Shown here: one piece after another, positions 9,141 to 18,429 of the stretch
How the letters are laid out: every line of letters begins with the position of its first letter
Numbering within the stretch: the first letter of the stretch is position 1
Source of the DNA: Bin127 sp965203505
GTDB taxonomy: Bacteria; Chloroflexota; Dehalococcoidia; Lucifugimonadales; Lucifugimonadaceae
Assembly: GCA_965203505.1 (NCBI GenBank)
Contig: OZ241880.1
Span: 2,604,001-2,668,000, forward strand
DNA length: 64,000 nucleotides
Direction of reading: 5' to 3'
Translations under genes and position numbers: made by a program
Notes under the pieces: generated by a model
What the model was told of the DNA's origin: nothing
Database searches by the model: none
The model's input: the letters and a program-made list of their open reading frames with translations, nothing else

Positions 9141-9783
9141 GCGTTTGTCGACGCTTGAGGCACTGCAGCCCGACGCGAACCGGCGACGACGTCTAACTGT
9201 AACGACTTCGGTGCTGGGCGTCTTGCTTTCGATCGGCGCGTTTCAGCTCTCCGTGCTTGGTCAATTCGAGTACTTCGAGGAAGTGGTTCGTATTCAAGGC
9301 TGGGGTGCCATATTCTTCGCCATCGCAGCCGCTGTCTCAGCTTTGATCGCCGTGCCGATTTCCGTTTATCACATCCGCGATATGGCACAGATCCCTTCCA
9401 AACCGATCACCTGGTTGTTTTTGGGCTTTGGGTATGGTGTCGCTATTCCGATTTTGAGTGGTGGGTTCACAAGAACCGCTGCGGCTTTCGCTGGACTGGC
9501 CGACGGCATCTACGGCGTCGGGTCGATGCCTTCGCTGTTGCTCGACGCGGTGCTCATCTTCCCGTACGACATGTTCGTGCAAGGCGCGCAGAACGTTTAC
9601 GGAGGACTTTACTCGGGCGCGTTTTTCGCGGTGATCGGATTCCTCATTGACCGTTCGAACGCGGTGAAGAGCGAAACGGTCTCGAGGTGGGGTCCGTGGT
9701 TGCTAGTGCTCGGATTAGGTTTGCCGGTGATGCTGTTCGCGACATTTGGCCCGGCCGAGTTCTTGCGGGACATCGTGCGTTAG
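9094..9783 (+). CDS. Six-segment membrane protein of unknown function
   Basis: Up to 229 residues with about six hydrophobic segments and a short basic N-terminus (DANRRRRLTV). The TTG start at 9094 is doubtful: it lies within the fossil permease sequence and has no ribosome site, and a later start near the basic stretch is possible. The pattern LLLDAVLIFPYD...GGLYSGAFFAVIG resembles LLGSFLDGYIF...GVVGGLLFVVIT in the protein at 20623, so the two may be paralogs on either side of the second ABC operon. No known family recognised. Confidence 0.6.
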   Translation: MQPFRNSLVIGTTNIERLSTLEALQPDANRRRRLTVTTSVLGVLLSIGAFQLSVLGQFEYFEEVVRIQGWGAIFFAIAAAVSALIAVPISVYHIRDMAQIPSKPITWLFLGFGYGVAIPILSGGFTRTAAAFAGLADGIYGVGSMPSLLLDAVLIFPYDMFVQGAQNVYGGLYSGAFFAVIGFLIDRSNAVKSETVSRWGPWLLVLGLGLPVMLFATFGPAEFLRDIVR

Positions 9784-9795
9784 ACGATTGATCGC

Positions 9796-10860
9796 CTAGT
9801 TTGCGGTCTTGAAAACGTCCGAGATGGATTGGACGTTGCCGGAGGATGTGTCGCGGTGCAGATAGCATAGGGCCGCTTGGGTATCTCCGACCCGGTATAG
9901 AGGTGGCATCTCCGCGGTGCATTCGTCCATCACAAAGGGGCACCGAGGTGCGAAACGGCATCCGAGGTTTTCGGTGTTGCCACCTGTTTCTTGGGACGCC
10001 ATTTCTCGGCCCCAGCGTTCTTTTGGATCTGGACGGGGTATCGACTCGACTAGCAGCTGGGTGTACGGGTGTTGCGGGTTCTGGATCACGTCTTCGACGC
10101 GACCGGTTTCGACGACCGAACCTTGGTACATGACGATGATGTTGTCGCTGATTTGGAACGCGGTGGTGAGGTCGTGCGTGATGTATATGACTGCGATGCC
10201 GAGTTCTTTGTTGAGCAGATCGATGCTTCCCAATATCGTGGCGCGCAATGAAGCGTCTACCATCGAAACCGGTTCGTCAGCGACGATGATGCGAGGTTTG
10301 AGCAACAGAGCGCGGGCTACCATGATGCGTTGCCGTTGACCGCCGCTCAACTGGTGCGGAAAGCGCCCGAGAGTTTCCTGGTGACGCAACCCGACGGTTT
10401 CCAAAGATTCAATCACCAGATCTCGAGCTTCCCGTTTGTTTTGCGCTAACCCAAAGTTGGTGACAGGCGACATCAGGACGTGGTCGACCTTGTAGAACGG
10501 GTTGTAGACCTCGAAAGGGTCTTGCATGATCGGCTGGACTTCGCGTCGGAACTCGCGTCGATCACGGCGGTTCAATGCCGCGATATCGTGCCCGTTGAAA
10601 TAGATCGCTCCCTCTGTAGGCGGAATTATGCCCAACATCAAACGGGCGAGTGTGGTCTTACCGCTTCCGCTCTCCCCTGCTACTGCGATGATGCCTGGGT
10701 TGTCGTGAGGTATTCCGAGACTGACATCGTCTACGGCGATAGTGAGTTTCCGCCGAAGCAGGCCGCCACCGAAAACTTTGGAGACGTTCTGGAGCTCTAG
10801 GACGTTTTCCGAGCCGTTGGTGGAGGTAGAGGGAGTTCGTTCTATGGTTTGCGTCGCCAA
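9796..10860 (-). CDS. ABC transporter ATP-binding protein, DppF/OppF type
   Basis: About 354 residues. I choose the TTG at 10858-10860: it lies one base after the stop of the upstream ATPase and is preceded by GAGGAGGG. A longer frame from 10917 would overlap that gene by 56 bases. Walker A GESGSGKT at about 62-69, signature LSGGQRQR, Walker B RIIVADEP and the C-terminal Cys-containing motif LGCRFAPRCPF are present. Last gene of the second ABC operon; it must serve both of that operon's permease pairs. Confidence 0.93.
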   Translation of the reverse strand: MATQTIERTPSTSTNGSENVLELQNVSKVFGGGLLRRKLTIAVDDVSLGIPHDNPGIIAVAGESGSGKTTLARLMLGIIPPTEGAIYFNGHDIAALNRRDRREFRREVQPIMQDPFEVYNPFYKVDHVLMSPVTNFGLAQNKREARDLVIESLETVGLRHQETLGRFPHQLSGGQRQRIMVARALLLKPRIIVADEPVSMVDASLRATILGSIDLLNKELGIAVIYITHDLTTAFQISDNIIVMYQGSVVETGRVEDVIQNPQHPYTQLLVESIPRPDPKERWGREMASQETGGNTENLGCRFAPRCPFVMDECTAEMPPLYRVGDTQAALCYLHRDTSSGNVQSISDVFKTAN

Positions 10861-10861
10861 C

Positions 10862-11938
10862 TCAGTTGCCCTCCTCGTATAGGTGGCAAGCAACCCACCG
10901 GCGTGGCTCGATTTCATTCAAGTGGGGGTCCACTGTGGTGCACAGGGACGTGTCCAAGTTCCCCCGAAGATCGGAGAACTCACCTCTGAAATCTTCGTCG
11001 TCATTGTAGATCGGACACCTTGGATGGAATCTACAACCCGGCGGAGGGATAACGAGCGTCGGGGGCAAGCCTTCGATCCCGGTAAATTGTCCTTTGACTT
11101 GGATGTCAGGCAGGCTGCTGATTAGCTTCTTCGTGTAAGGATGCTTGGGGTTCTCGAAGATCTCGCCGATGGGTGCGAATTCGACTAGGTGCCCCGCGTA
11201 CATCACACCGAGCACGTCGGCGAACTGGGCCATGAGCCCCATGTCGTGACCTACGAGGAGGACCGATGCCTGCATCTCTTGCTGGAGTTGCTCGAGCGTC
11301 AGCATGATTTGGCGTTGCACGACGACGTCCAACGCAGAGGTTGGTTCGTCGGCCAGTATCATCTTAGGTCGCAGTGAAGTTGCGATGGCGAGGGCGACGC
11401 GCTGTTTCATGCCGCCGCTCAGTTCGTGGGGGTACATGTCAGCGACGCTGCCATCGAGGCCGACACTGTTCAGCAACTCAACTACACGTTCTGAAACGAC
11501 GCCTTTGTTCGGCATCTCACCTTTCGGGGTGTGATGCTTGATGCCGTCTACGATCTGATCACGGACACGATAGACGGGGTTCAGTGAGTTCATTGCACCT
11601 TGAGGAACCAACGCCAAATCCCTCAACCTGGTCTGGCGCATCTCTTCGTCGTTCAGGTCCAGTATGCTGACGCCGTCGAGCCGGACGGTGCCGCCGGCGA
11701 TGATTGCCGGAGGTTTGTGTAGGCGCATGAGCGCCATGGCCATGGTGGTCTTGCCGGATCCCGATTCGCCGACTAGTCCCATCCTCTCGCCGCGCCGAAG
11801 TGTGAAGGAAACGTCGTCGACCGCCTTAACCTGACCTGCATCGGTGTCGTAATACACCTTGAGGTTTTCGACCTCGAGCAACACATCCGGAGGTGATTGG
11901 GCGGATGTGGTTTCAGGCGTTGCGGTTGCGGTGGTCAT
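10862..11938 (-). CDS. ABC transporter ATP-binding protein, DppD/OppD type
   Basis: 358 residues. Walker A GESGSGKT at 57-64, signature LSGGMKQR, Walker B MILADEP, and the C-terminal motif PPGCRFHPRCPIY. Pairs with the ATPase encoded just downstream. Both ATPases of this operon use SGSGKT in the P-loop, whereas the first operon uses SGCGKS, so they are separate lineages rather than a recent copy. Confidence 0.93.
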   Translation of the reverse strand: MTTATATPETTSAQSPPDVLLEVENLKVYYDTDAGQVKAVDDVSFTLRRGERMGLVGESGSGKTTMAMALMRLHKPPAIIAGGTVRLDGVSILDLNDEEMRQTRLRDLALVPQGAMNSLNPVYRVRDQIVDGIKHHTPKGEMPNKGVVSERVVELLNSVGLDGSVADMYPHELSGGMKQRVALAIATSLRPKMILADEPTSALDVVVQRQIMLTLEQLQQEMQASVLLVGHDMGLMAQFADVLGVMYAGHLVEFAPIGEIFENPKHPYTKKLISSLPDIQVKGQFTGIEGLPPTLVIPPPGCRFHPRCPIYNDDEDFRGEFSDLRGNLDTSLCTTVDPHLNEIEPRRWVACHLYEEGN

Positions 11939-11988
11939 TTGGATTCCAATGGGGGATCAATCGATAATGCTACGGGATTTCGGAGAGG

Positions 11989-12972
11989 TCACACTCGCCG
12001 TCGAAGTCTGGGGTTGGCGACCTCGTCGAGGCCGGCGGAGATCATGAAAAGGCCGACGAAGAGTATAACCAGCACTACGATAGGCGCGATCAACCACCAC
12101 CATAGTCCGTGCAGCACAGTTCCGTAGAAGATGTTGAGGTAAATCATGCGGCCGAGAGTGGAGTCGTCGGCGGGTCCGAGGCCGAGGGCTTCTAAACCAA
12201 CGGTTCCGAGGATCGCTCCGGATACCGACGCCACGAAGCTTGCCAAGATGTAGGGGGCTAGATTGGGTATCATTTCCTTAAAGATGATGCCGAGGGCGGA
12301 GGTTCCTGACATACGGGCCATTTCCACATACCCGCGTTCGCGCATAACTAAGACCTGCGAGCGTATGACCCGGGCCGGACCGGGCCAGGCAAGAACCGAG
12401 ATGACAAACGCCATCTGGTCTACTGATATGCCTTTGCCAGGATTTACCGCCGTCGCTACGAGCACGATGATCAACAGTCCGGGCACCGGGATCAGGCTGT
12501 CCACCATCACTCGGACCGCTGAGTCGATCCACCCGCCTGCGTACGCAGCGACGAATGCGAGTATCAAGCCCACACCGACTCCGATAGCTGCCGCAATTAG
12601 TCCGACTCGGAGCGTCAACGGTGCACCGACGATCAAACCCGCATAGATATCCCGCCCTTGCGGGTCGGTGCCCAACGGGAATTCGCCCCACGGGTTCCAA
12701 GAAGGTCTGATTTCCGGGAAAGCTGCCAGTTCTTTCGACATCTCGGAAACGCCAACGGATTCTCCGCTCAGGTTCTCCTGTTGGTAGAAGATGTACGTCA
12801 AACCGACTGTGAATATCAGCAACAGAAGCGCCAAAATGCCAGCAACTAACAGTCGGTTCCTGCGCAGGTAGCGATAGAGCGGTATCAGCCGATCCTGAAC
12901 GAATTCCGACCACGATGATTGCATCGTGATTTCGTTCGCCGCATTATCTGCGTTCTGTGTGACGGATGCCAT
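11989..12972 (-). CDS. ABC transporter permease, DppC/OppC type (copy 1 of tandem unit)
   Basis: 327 residues with a first membrane segment near residue 40, the hallmark GTDPQGRDIYAGLIVGAPLTL and five further segments. It is closely similar to the permease at 16290: both contain VEMARMSGTSALGIIFKEM and end GLDEVANPRLRRRV. It belongs with the DppB-type permease 14 bases upstream and the binding protein at 14141. Confidence 0.93.
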   Translation of the reverse strand: MASVTQNADNAANEITMQSSWSEFVQDRLIPLYRYLRRNRLLVAGILALLLLIFTVGLTYIFYQQENLSGESVGVSEMSKELAAFPEIRPSWNPWGEFPLGTDPQGRDIYAGLIVGAPLTLRVGLIAAAIGVGVGLILAFVAAYAGGWIDSAVRVMVDSLIPVPGLLIIVLVATAVNPGKGISVDQMAFVISVLAWPGPARVIRSQVLVMRERGYVEMARMSGTSALGIIFKEMIPNLAPYILASFVASVSGAILGTVGLEALGLGPADDSTLGRMIYLNIFYGTVLHGLWWWLIAPIVVLVILFVGLFMISAGLDEVANPRLRRRV

Positions 12973-12986
12973 GTCTCGCGTTCGGC

Positions 12987-14000
12987 CTAACGACCGAGGT
13001 TCCTGATCCTCGGGTCAATCAATGGGTAAATCAAATCGATGATTAAAGTCGCACATGCGGTACCAAATGCGAGTACGAATGTGATCCCTTGGATAGTCGG
13101 ATAATCGTTTCCGTTGACCGCATCCAACAAGGCGGTGCCAACGCCAGGGTACGCAAACACGACTTCAAGCAGCAAAACCCCAGAGACGATCAATCCTAAA
13201 CTCAACGCGAGACCGGTCAAGTGTGGCAGGAGCGAATTGCGGATCGCGTATTTGAAGAACATCACCTGGTCGGGCAAGCCTTTAGCTTCGGCTTGCAGCA
13301 TGTAGTCCTCGCCTTTGGTGGTGACCATCATTCCCCTCATTCCCATCGCCCAACTGCCGAGTGAAACCAGTACGACTGAAAGGGCAGGCAACATCGCATG
13401 TTTCAGGACATTCAACAGAAAACCAATGTCGGTCCAATCTGGCCAACCAACGATGCCGGGCTGGTATCCCCGAGTTAACGGAAAATCCCTATCGATCGAA
13501 AAAACCAACGCTTGCATCGCGATGCCGAAAATAAAAAATGGTATGGCGGATAGAGCCAAAAATGGCGCCATTGACAGCAACAAAGCCGTGTTTTGTCGTC
13601 GCCATTCCATGATGGCTCCCATGAATGAACCGATTATGAACGCAAGTATGAGTGTGATGACTCCGAGAGCGACCGTCCAAATCAGGCTCTCCGCGAGGAG
13701 TTCATTAACACTCTTCGGCCACCGGAGGATCGATCTTCCGAGATCGAAACGGACGATGTCAGTTACGTACTTGACGTACTGCTGCCAAAGAGGTTTGTCA
13801 AATCCGTATTTCTCTTCGAAAACTCTGACTCTTTCGGCTACGTCTGGGTCTTGGAACCCACCCTCTGCAGCCTCTTGATAGATCTTTTCCTCTAATGGAT
13901 TTTGCCCAGAGACACGCGGCAAGAAGAACACGATTGTGCTCGCCACCCAGATTGTGACGACGAACATCGCTAGGCGTCCAACTATGTATCCCCAAGGCAT
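12987..14000 (-). CDS. ABC transporter permease, DppB/OppB type (copy 1 of tandem unit)
   Basis: 337 residues, six predicted membrane segments, starting MPWGYIVGRLAMFVVTIWVAS. The EAA loop reads MMVTTKGEDYMLQAEAKGLP. Nearly the same sequence occurs in the permease at 17281, showing a tandem duplication. Lies after a hairpin that separates it from the binding-protein gene. Confidence 0.93.
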   Translation of the reverse strand: MPWGYIVGRLAMFVVTIWVASTIVFFLPRVSGQNPLEEKIYQEAAEGGFQDPDVAERVRVFEEKYGFDKPLWQQYVKYVTDIVRFDLGRSILRWPKSVNELLAESLIWTVALGVITLILAFIIGSFMGAIMEWRRQNTALLLSMAPFLALSAIPFFIFGIAMQALVFSIDRDFPLTRGYQPGIVGWPDWTDIGFLLNVLKHAMLPALSVVLVSLGSWAMGMRGMMVTTKGEDYMLQAEAKGLPDQVMFFKYAIRNSLLPHLTGLALSLGLIVSGVLLLEVVFAYPGVGTALLDAVNGNDYPTIQGITFVLAFGTACATLIIDLIYPLIDPRIRNLGR

Positions 14001-14059
14001 AAATTTCGCGTGGCGTCCTACGCGACCAACGGTTAATACGAAGTTCCTGTGTCACGACT

Positions 14060-14091
14060 GCGGGACCCGGCGTTAACGTGCCGGGTCCCGC
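14060..14091 (-). terminator. Strong hairpin between binding-protein and permease genes
   Basis: A perfect 12-bp GC-rich stem (GCGGGACCCGGC and its complement) with an 8-base loop lies in the 140-base gap between the binding-protein stop and the permease start. No T-run follows on the - strand, so partial termination or message stabilization is more likely than a full stop. Confidence 0.6.
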
Positions 14092-14140
14092 ATTATTGCG
14101 TCGCGATCTACCGATCAACGCTTAAAGCGTCAACCAGTGT

Positions 14141-16051
14141 TTATGGTTGAGTGGCCTTGAGGTTTTGCACGATCAATCCGAAGGTTCCGTGCCAGAATGC
14201 ACCGTTAACGTACGGGTTGTCGTGAGTCGGCCAGTTGGTCCAGTAGGTGGTGTTCATCGCGATGCGGTGGTACCACTCCACAACTTGGACGTCTGGAAGC
14301 TCATCGAGCCAGATGTCCATGGCTTCCGCCCAGAGCTCTTCGAGCTTGGCGTAGTCCTGCATACCGGTTCGAGAGACTTCGTCGGTCAACTCGTTCCAGC
14401 GCTCGTTGCGCCAGTGGAAGGCGTTGATCTGGTGACCTTCGCCGAGTTCCTCCGCGTCAGTCCCGTAGTACAGGTTCATCGTGAAGTACGGGTCTCGGAC
14501 TGAACCGCCGTGACCTCGCAACGCGCAGGTCGCCTCGCCTTCCGTCTGCATTGCCCATGCATTCGGCGGCTTGCTGTAACTGGAGTCGATGCCGTGGTTC
14601 TCAAGCTGTCGCTTCAAGATCGGTCCGATGTCGTCAAACAAGTCGGAGACGCCGAGCAAGTCGCAGATGATGGTCTGACCATCACGTTCCCAGAGGCCGT
14701 CGGAATTCTTTGAGAAACCAGCTTCGGTGAGTAATGCATCACCCTTGCCTGGGTTGTACTCGATCGTGTTGTAGTCACCTTCGAGTTTGTCAGCCACGAC
14801 GTCAAAGTAGCGTTGCAACGGCGCGTAGGTAGGCAACGGTAGCTGCGAAGGCGTACCGGCGCCGATGTAGGCGACATCGATCAACTGATCGCGGTCGATG
14901 TAGTAGGAGATCGCCCAGCGAACTCGCTTGTCGTCGTACGGCGCTCTGCTTGCGTTGAAGTAGATGCCGATGGGCCACCAGTCGACGTAACCGTAGGGCT
15001 TGTTGAAACCGCTATGCGTGATCACGTTGGGATTTCGCTCGAGGATCTCGGCCATTGTTCGAGGCCTGAAGTCTAGCCCGGAGTCAGCTCGGTCGGCGAT
15101 CAAGGCTTGAGCTCGCTGGGTCTCTCCCGGGTTGGGTAGATACACGATCTGTAGGACTTCTGGAAGAGCTTCGACGAGCCCCTGGTCCACCGCCCACCAT
15201 GAATCGGCGCGGTTGAGGATCAACTGTTGCGGTGAGGTCTGAACGACCCGGTACGCTCCGGTTGTCACCGGCCAGCCCTTATCAAGATCGAAGAACTTGA
15301 ATTCGAGCCAGTCTTCGCCTTCCCAGATGTGTTTCGGAACGATGTAAAGGCCGATGTCGAACTTGTAGCTCATGAAGTACATGAAGCGCGGGCGCGGGCC
15401 CAGGAAGTTGACTACGACCGTGTTGTCGTCCACTAATTCAACAGATTCAACGTCGCGTTGCACCTGCGCGCTTCGGCGAATGCCGTCGTTGTTGAGCAGG
15501 TGGTCGAGCGTGAAGTGGACGTCTGCCGCGCTGAACGGGACACCGTCGCTCCATGTGATTCCATCACGCGTGTGGATCGTCAGTTGGGTGAAGTCGTCGT
15601 TGTATTCCCAAGACTCTGCTAACCAGGGGTACTCGGTGTCATTGAACGCGGAGTAGAAGGCCAGCGGCTCGTTTATCAACATGCGTCCGAGGTTGTCGCC
15701 GGTGATGTAGATGTTCCAAACGTCGTGATCGGTATAACCAACGCCGGCTGAACCACCGTTCATCAGCACCAATTGGCGGTTTCGCGGAATCTGGTCGTCA
15801 TCCATCATCATCATCGCGTCGTCTTCGGCTGCCGCGGTAACTTCGACCTCGACGACCTTCTCGACTTCGACGACCTTCTCGACCTCGACAACCCTCTCGA
15901 CCTCGACGGTCTCGACGATCTTTTCCGGAGCGGCTGTCACCACGCGCTCCACGACGACGGTTTCGACTACAGTCTCAGTGCCGCCACAAGCAGCAATGGC
16001 GGCTACCATCGCTGAAAGCGCGACGACCAAGACCGCTAATTTATATCTCAT
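14141..16051 (-). CDS. Peptide-type ABC solute-binding lipoprotein (copy 1 of tandem unit)
   Basis: 636 residues. Signal peptide with lipobox AIAAC (Cys about 22), then a short Val-Glu-Lys neck (about residues 28-74) and an Asp/Met patch (DDAMMMMDDDQ), then a family-5 binding domain. A strong AGGAGGT site precedes the ATG. Similar over its whole length to the protein at 18430. Its own promoter (16121-16149) allows separate expression from the upstream copy. Substrate unknown. Confidence 0.92.
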   Translation of the reverse strand: MRYKLAVLVVALSAMVAAIAACGGTETVVETVVVERVVTAAPEKIVETVEVERVVEVEKVVEVEKVVEVEVTAAAEDDAMMMMDDDQIPRNRQLVLMNGGSAGVGYTDHDVWNIYITGDNLGRMLINEPLAFYSAFNDTEYPWLAESWEYNDDFTQLTIHTRDGITWSDGVPFSAADVHFTLDHLLNNDGIRRSAQVQRDVESVELVDDNTVVVNFLGPRPRFMYFMSYKFDIGLYIVPKHIWEGEDWLEFKFFDLDKGWPVTTGAYRVVQTSPQQLILNRADSWWAVDQGLVEALPEVLQIVYLPNPGETQRAQALIADRADSGLDFRPRTMAEILERNPNVITHSGFNKPYGYVDWWPIGIYFNASRAPYDDKRVRWAISYYIDRDQLIDVAYIGAGTPSQLPLPTYAPLQRYFDVVADKLEGDYNTIEYNPGKGDALLTEAGFSKNSDGLWERDGQTIICDLLGVSDLFDDIGPILKRQLENHGIDSSYSKPPNAWAMQTEGEATCALRGHGGSVRDPYFTMNLYYGTDAEELGEGHQINAFHWRNERWNELTDEVSRTGMQDYAKLEELWAEAMDIWLDELPDVQVVEWYHRIAMNTTYWTNWPTHDNPYVNGAFWHGTFGLIVQNLKATQP

Positions 16052-16120
16052 GATTCGCTACCTCCTGTTGGAATCGGTACACGTTAACCAACCGCCAAAT
16101 TGCGGCAAAAGTCTGCAAGA

Positions 16121-16149
16121 AATCTAACACTGTATCCAAGTCAAGTCAA
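16121..16149 (-). promoter_or_regulatory. Sigma70-like promoter with leader hairpin, copy 1
   Basis: On the - strand TTGACT (16144-16149) and TAGATT (16121-16126) are spaced by 17 bases, about 70 bases before the ATG at 16051. The leader has a small hairpin at 16092-16105. The same arrangement and much of the same sequence (GTGTTAGA and GCCGCAAT) recur before the paralog at 20370, so promoter and leader were copied together with the genes. Confidence 0.6.
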
Positions 16150-16289
16150 ACCGACGAGTTTAACGGCCAAAGAAATCGGCTGGGATTGAGATTGAATCAC
16201 GTGTGGACTGTTTTCCAAACAAATTGATGCGCGCGAAAACTGCGCTTTGATCTAAGTTCAATCCATACGTATCGAAGGTATTGTTGAAC

Positions 16290-17270
16290 TCACACCCGTC
16301 GGCGCAGGCGGGGGTTTGCTACTTCGTCTAGGCCGGCGGAGATCATGAATAGGCCGACGAAGAGTACGACTAGGACGATGATTGGCGGGAGTAGCCAGTA
16401 CCAGAGTCCGAGTAGGACGGAGCTTGTGAATATGTTCCAGTAGATCATGCTGCCGAGGGTGGGCGAATCGAGTGGTCCTAGTCCGAGGGATTCGAGGCCG
16501 ATGGACGCTAGGATGGATCCCGAAACCGCTGCCACGAAGCTTGCCAAAGCGTAGGGCGCCAAGTTGGGCATCATCTCCTTGAATATGATGCCGAGGGCGC
16601 TGGTGCCGGACATTCTCGCCATCTCGACGTATCCGCGCTCCCTTATCACCAACACCTGCGAACGTATGACTCGTGCCGGGCCGGGCCACGCGAGCACGGC
16701 GATTACGAATGCCAATTGATCGACAGTCAGTCCTTGCCCGGGGTTCAGAGAGGTTGCGACGAGTACCAAAACAAGCAGGCCGGGTATGGGTATGAGGCTG
16801 TCAACAATGGTGCGGATCACGACGTCTAAGGCTCCACCGACGTAAGCGGCGACGAAGGCCAACACCATGCCGACTCCGACACCTATCGCGGCGGCGATCA
16901 ATCCGATCCTCAACGTGAGGGGTATACCCACAACCACCGCGGCGTAGATGTCTCGTCCTTGGGGGTCGGTTCCCAGGGGGTATCCGCTCCAAGGGTTCCA
17001 TGACGGTTTCTGGTTTGCTTGAACGGAAGCCGCTTTGACGAGGCCGTTCACGCCGTGCTTCTCCTGCAAGAGGTCTTCTTGTTCGTAAAACAGATAGGAG
17101 ATGCCAACGAAAAGGGCCAGGGCGATAAACGCACCCAATCCGATGATCATCAAGCGGTTTCGTCGCATGTAGCGCAGTATCGGGACCACGCGGTCGCGCG
17201 TGAACTCAGAACGTGCGGTGAGGGAGTCCCTCCATGACATTTCCGGCGCTTCTGTCTGGACGTTTTCCAT
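16290..17270 (-). CDS. ABC transporter permease, DppC/OppC type (copy 2 of tandem unit)
   Basis: 326 residues, with GTDPQGRDIYAAVVVGIPLTL and the six-segment layout of DppC proteins. It shares long identical stretches with the permease at 11989. No ATPase gene follows it; the next gene is the binding protein of the other copy, after a 238-base gap with a promoter. Its ATPases are presumably those at 9796-11938. Confidence 0.93.
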   Translation of the reverse strand: MENVQTEAPEMSWRDSLTARSEFTRDRVVPILRYMRRNRLMIIGLGAFIALALFVGISYLFYEQEDLLQEKHGVNGLVKAASVQANQKPSWNPWSGYPLGTDPQGRDIYAAVVVGIPLTLRIGLIAAAIGVGVGMVLAFVAAYVGGALDVVIRTIVDSLIPIPGLLVLVLVATSLNPGQGLTVDQLAFVIAVLAWPGPARVIRSQVLVIRERGYVEMARMSGTSALGIIFKEMMPNLAPYALASFVAAVSGSILASIGLESLGLGPLDSPTLGSMIYWNIFTSSVLLGLWYWLLPPIIVLVVLFVGLFMISAGLDEVANPRLRRRV

Positions 17271-17280
17271 GGTTGATGCG

Positions 17281-18297
17281 TCAGGCGCTGCCGAGGGATT
17301 TGATTCGAGGGTCCAAAAGCGGATATGTAAGGTCCAAAACTAGCGTTGCGGCAGCGGTGCCGAATGCCAGAATGAACACGATTCCTTGAACGGTCGGATA
17401 GTCGTTGCGGCTCACCGCCTGCACCAGCTGGCCACCAACACCCGGATATCCGAAGACGATCTCGACGAGCACCACTCCAGACACGATCACTCCAAGTGCC
17501 AGCGTCAAACCGGTCACTTGCGGGAGCAATGAGTTTCTGATCGCGTATTTTGTCAACATGATGCGCTCAGGCAATCCCTTGGCTTCAGCCTGCACCATGT
17601 AATCCTCGCCCTTCGTCGTCACCATCATGCCGCGCATGCCCATCGCCCAACCGCCGAGCGAAACCAACGTGATCGAAAGCGCAGGGAACAACGCGTGCTT
17701 TAAGACGCTCAAAATGAAGCTCAAATCCGTCCAGTCGGGCCACCCTAGGACACCTTGTTGGTATCCATAGACCAACGGGTATTCGCGGTCAACATTGGAA
17801 ACGATGAGCTGTAACACCAACCCGAATATGAAGAAAGGTACGGCGGAAAGCGCCAGAATCGGTGCCATAGAGACCATCAGCCCCCAGCTTTGTCGCTTCC
17901 ATTCGAGCAAAGCCCCCATGGTCGATCCGATCAAAAACGCAAGAAGCAACGTTAGCAAACCCAAAGAAAGCGTCCAGATGATCCCTTCGGCCAAGATCTC
18001 GTTGACCGATTTGGGCCAGAGGTAGATAGACCTACCGAGATCGAATTGAACTACGTCGTAAACGAACTTGAAGTACTGTTGCCAAAGCGGTTTGTCGAAG
18101 CCGTATTTCTCCTCGAAAACCCTAACCCGCTCTTGCACGGCCGGATCTTGGTAGCCGCCACGTTGAGCGTCTTGGTAGATCTTTTCCGCCAGCGGGTTCT
18201 GACCGGAGACACGCGGCAAGAAAAATACGATAGTGCTCGCCACCCAAATGGTGATGACGAACATCACTAATCTGCCGGAAATGTATCGCCAAGGCAT
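17281..18297 (-). CDS. ABC transporter permease, DppB/OppB type (copy 2 of tandem unit)
   Basis: 338 residues with six membrane segments, starting MPWRYISGRLVMFVITIWVAS and nearly matching the start of the permease at 12987. EAA loop MMVTTKGEDYMVQAEAKGLP. Ten bases separate it from the downstream DppC-type gene. Confidence 0.93.
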   Translation of the reverse strand: MPWRYISGRLVMFVITIWVASTIVFFLPRVSGQNPLAEKIYQDAQRGGYQDPAVQERVRVFEEKYGFDKPLWQQYFKFVYDVVQFDLGRSIYLWPKSVNEILAEGIIWTLSLGLLTLLLAFLIGSTMGALLEWKRQSWGLMVSMAPILALSAVPFFIFGLVLQLIVSNVDREYPLVYGYQQGVLGWPDWTDLSFILSVLKHALFPALSITLVSLGGWAMGMRGMMVTTKGEDYMVQAEAKGLPERIMLTKYAIRNSLLPQVTGLTLALGVIVSGVVLVEIVFGYPGVGGQLVQAVSRNDYPTVQGIVFILAFGTAAATLVLDLTYPLLDPRIKSLGSA

Positions 18298-18349
18298 TCG
18301 GCGTTACGAACCTTATCCTTCTTAATTTCTGATAGCCAGAGAATCGTTT

Positions 18350-18387
18350 GAGCGGGCCTCGTCAACCGAAGTCGACGAAGCCCACTC
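18350..18387 (-). terminator. Imperfect hairpin between binding-protein and permease genes
   Basis: A 14-bp stem with two mismatches (18350-18363 with 18374-18387) and a 10-base loop; a second small hairpin (TTCGACG with CGTCGAA, about 18399-18413) lies beside it. Same position in the operon as the hairpins at 4275, 14060 and 37371. Confidence 0.45.
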
Positions 18388-18429
18388 TTTCGACGCCGAT
18401 TATCGACGTCGAACCTTTTATCGCTGGCC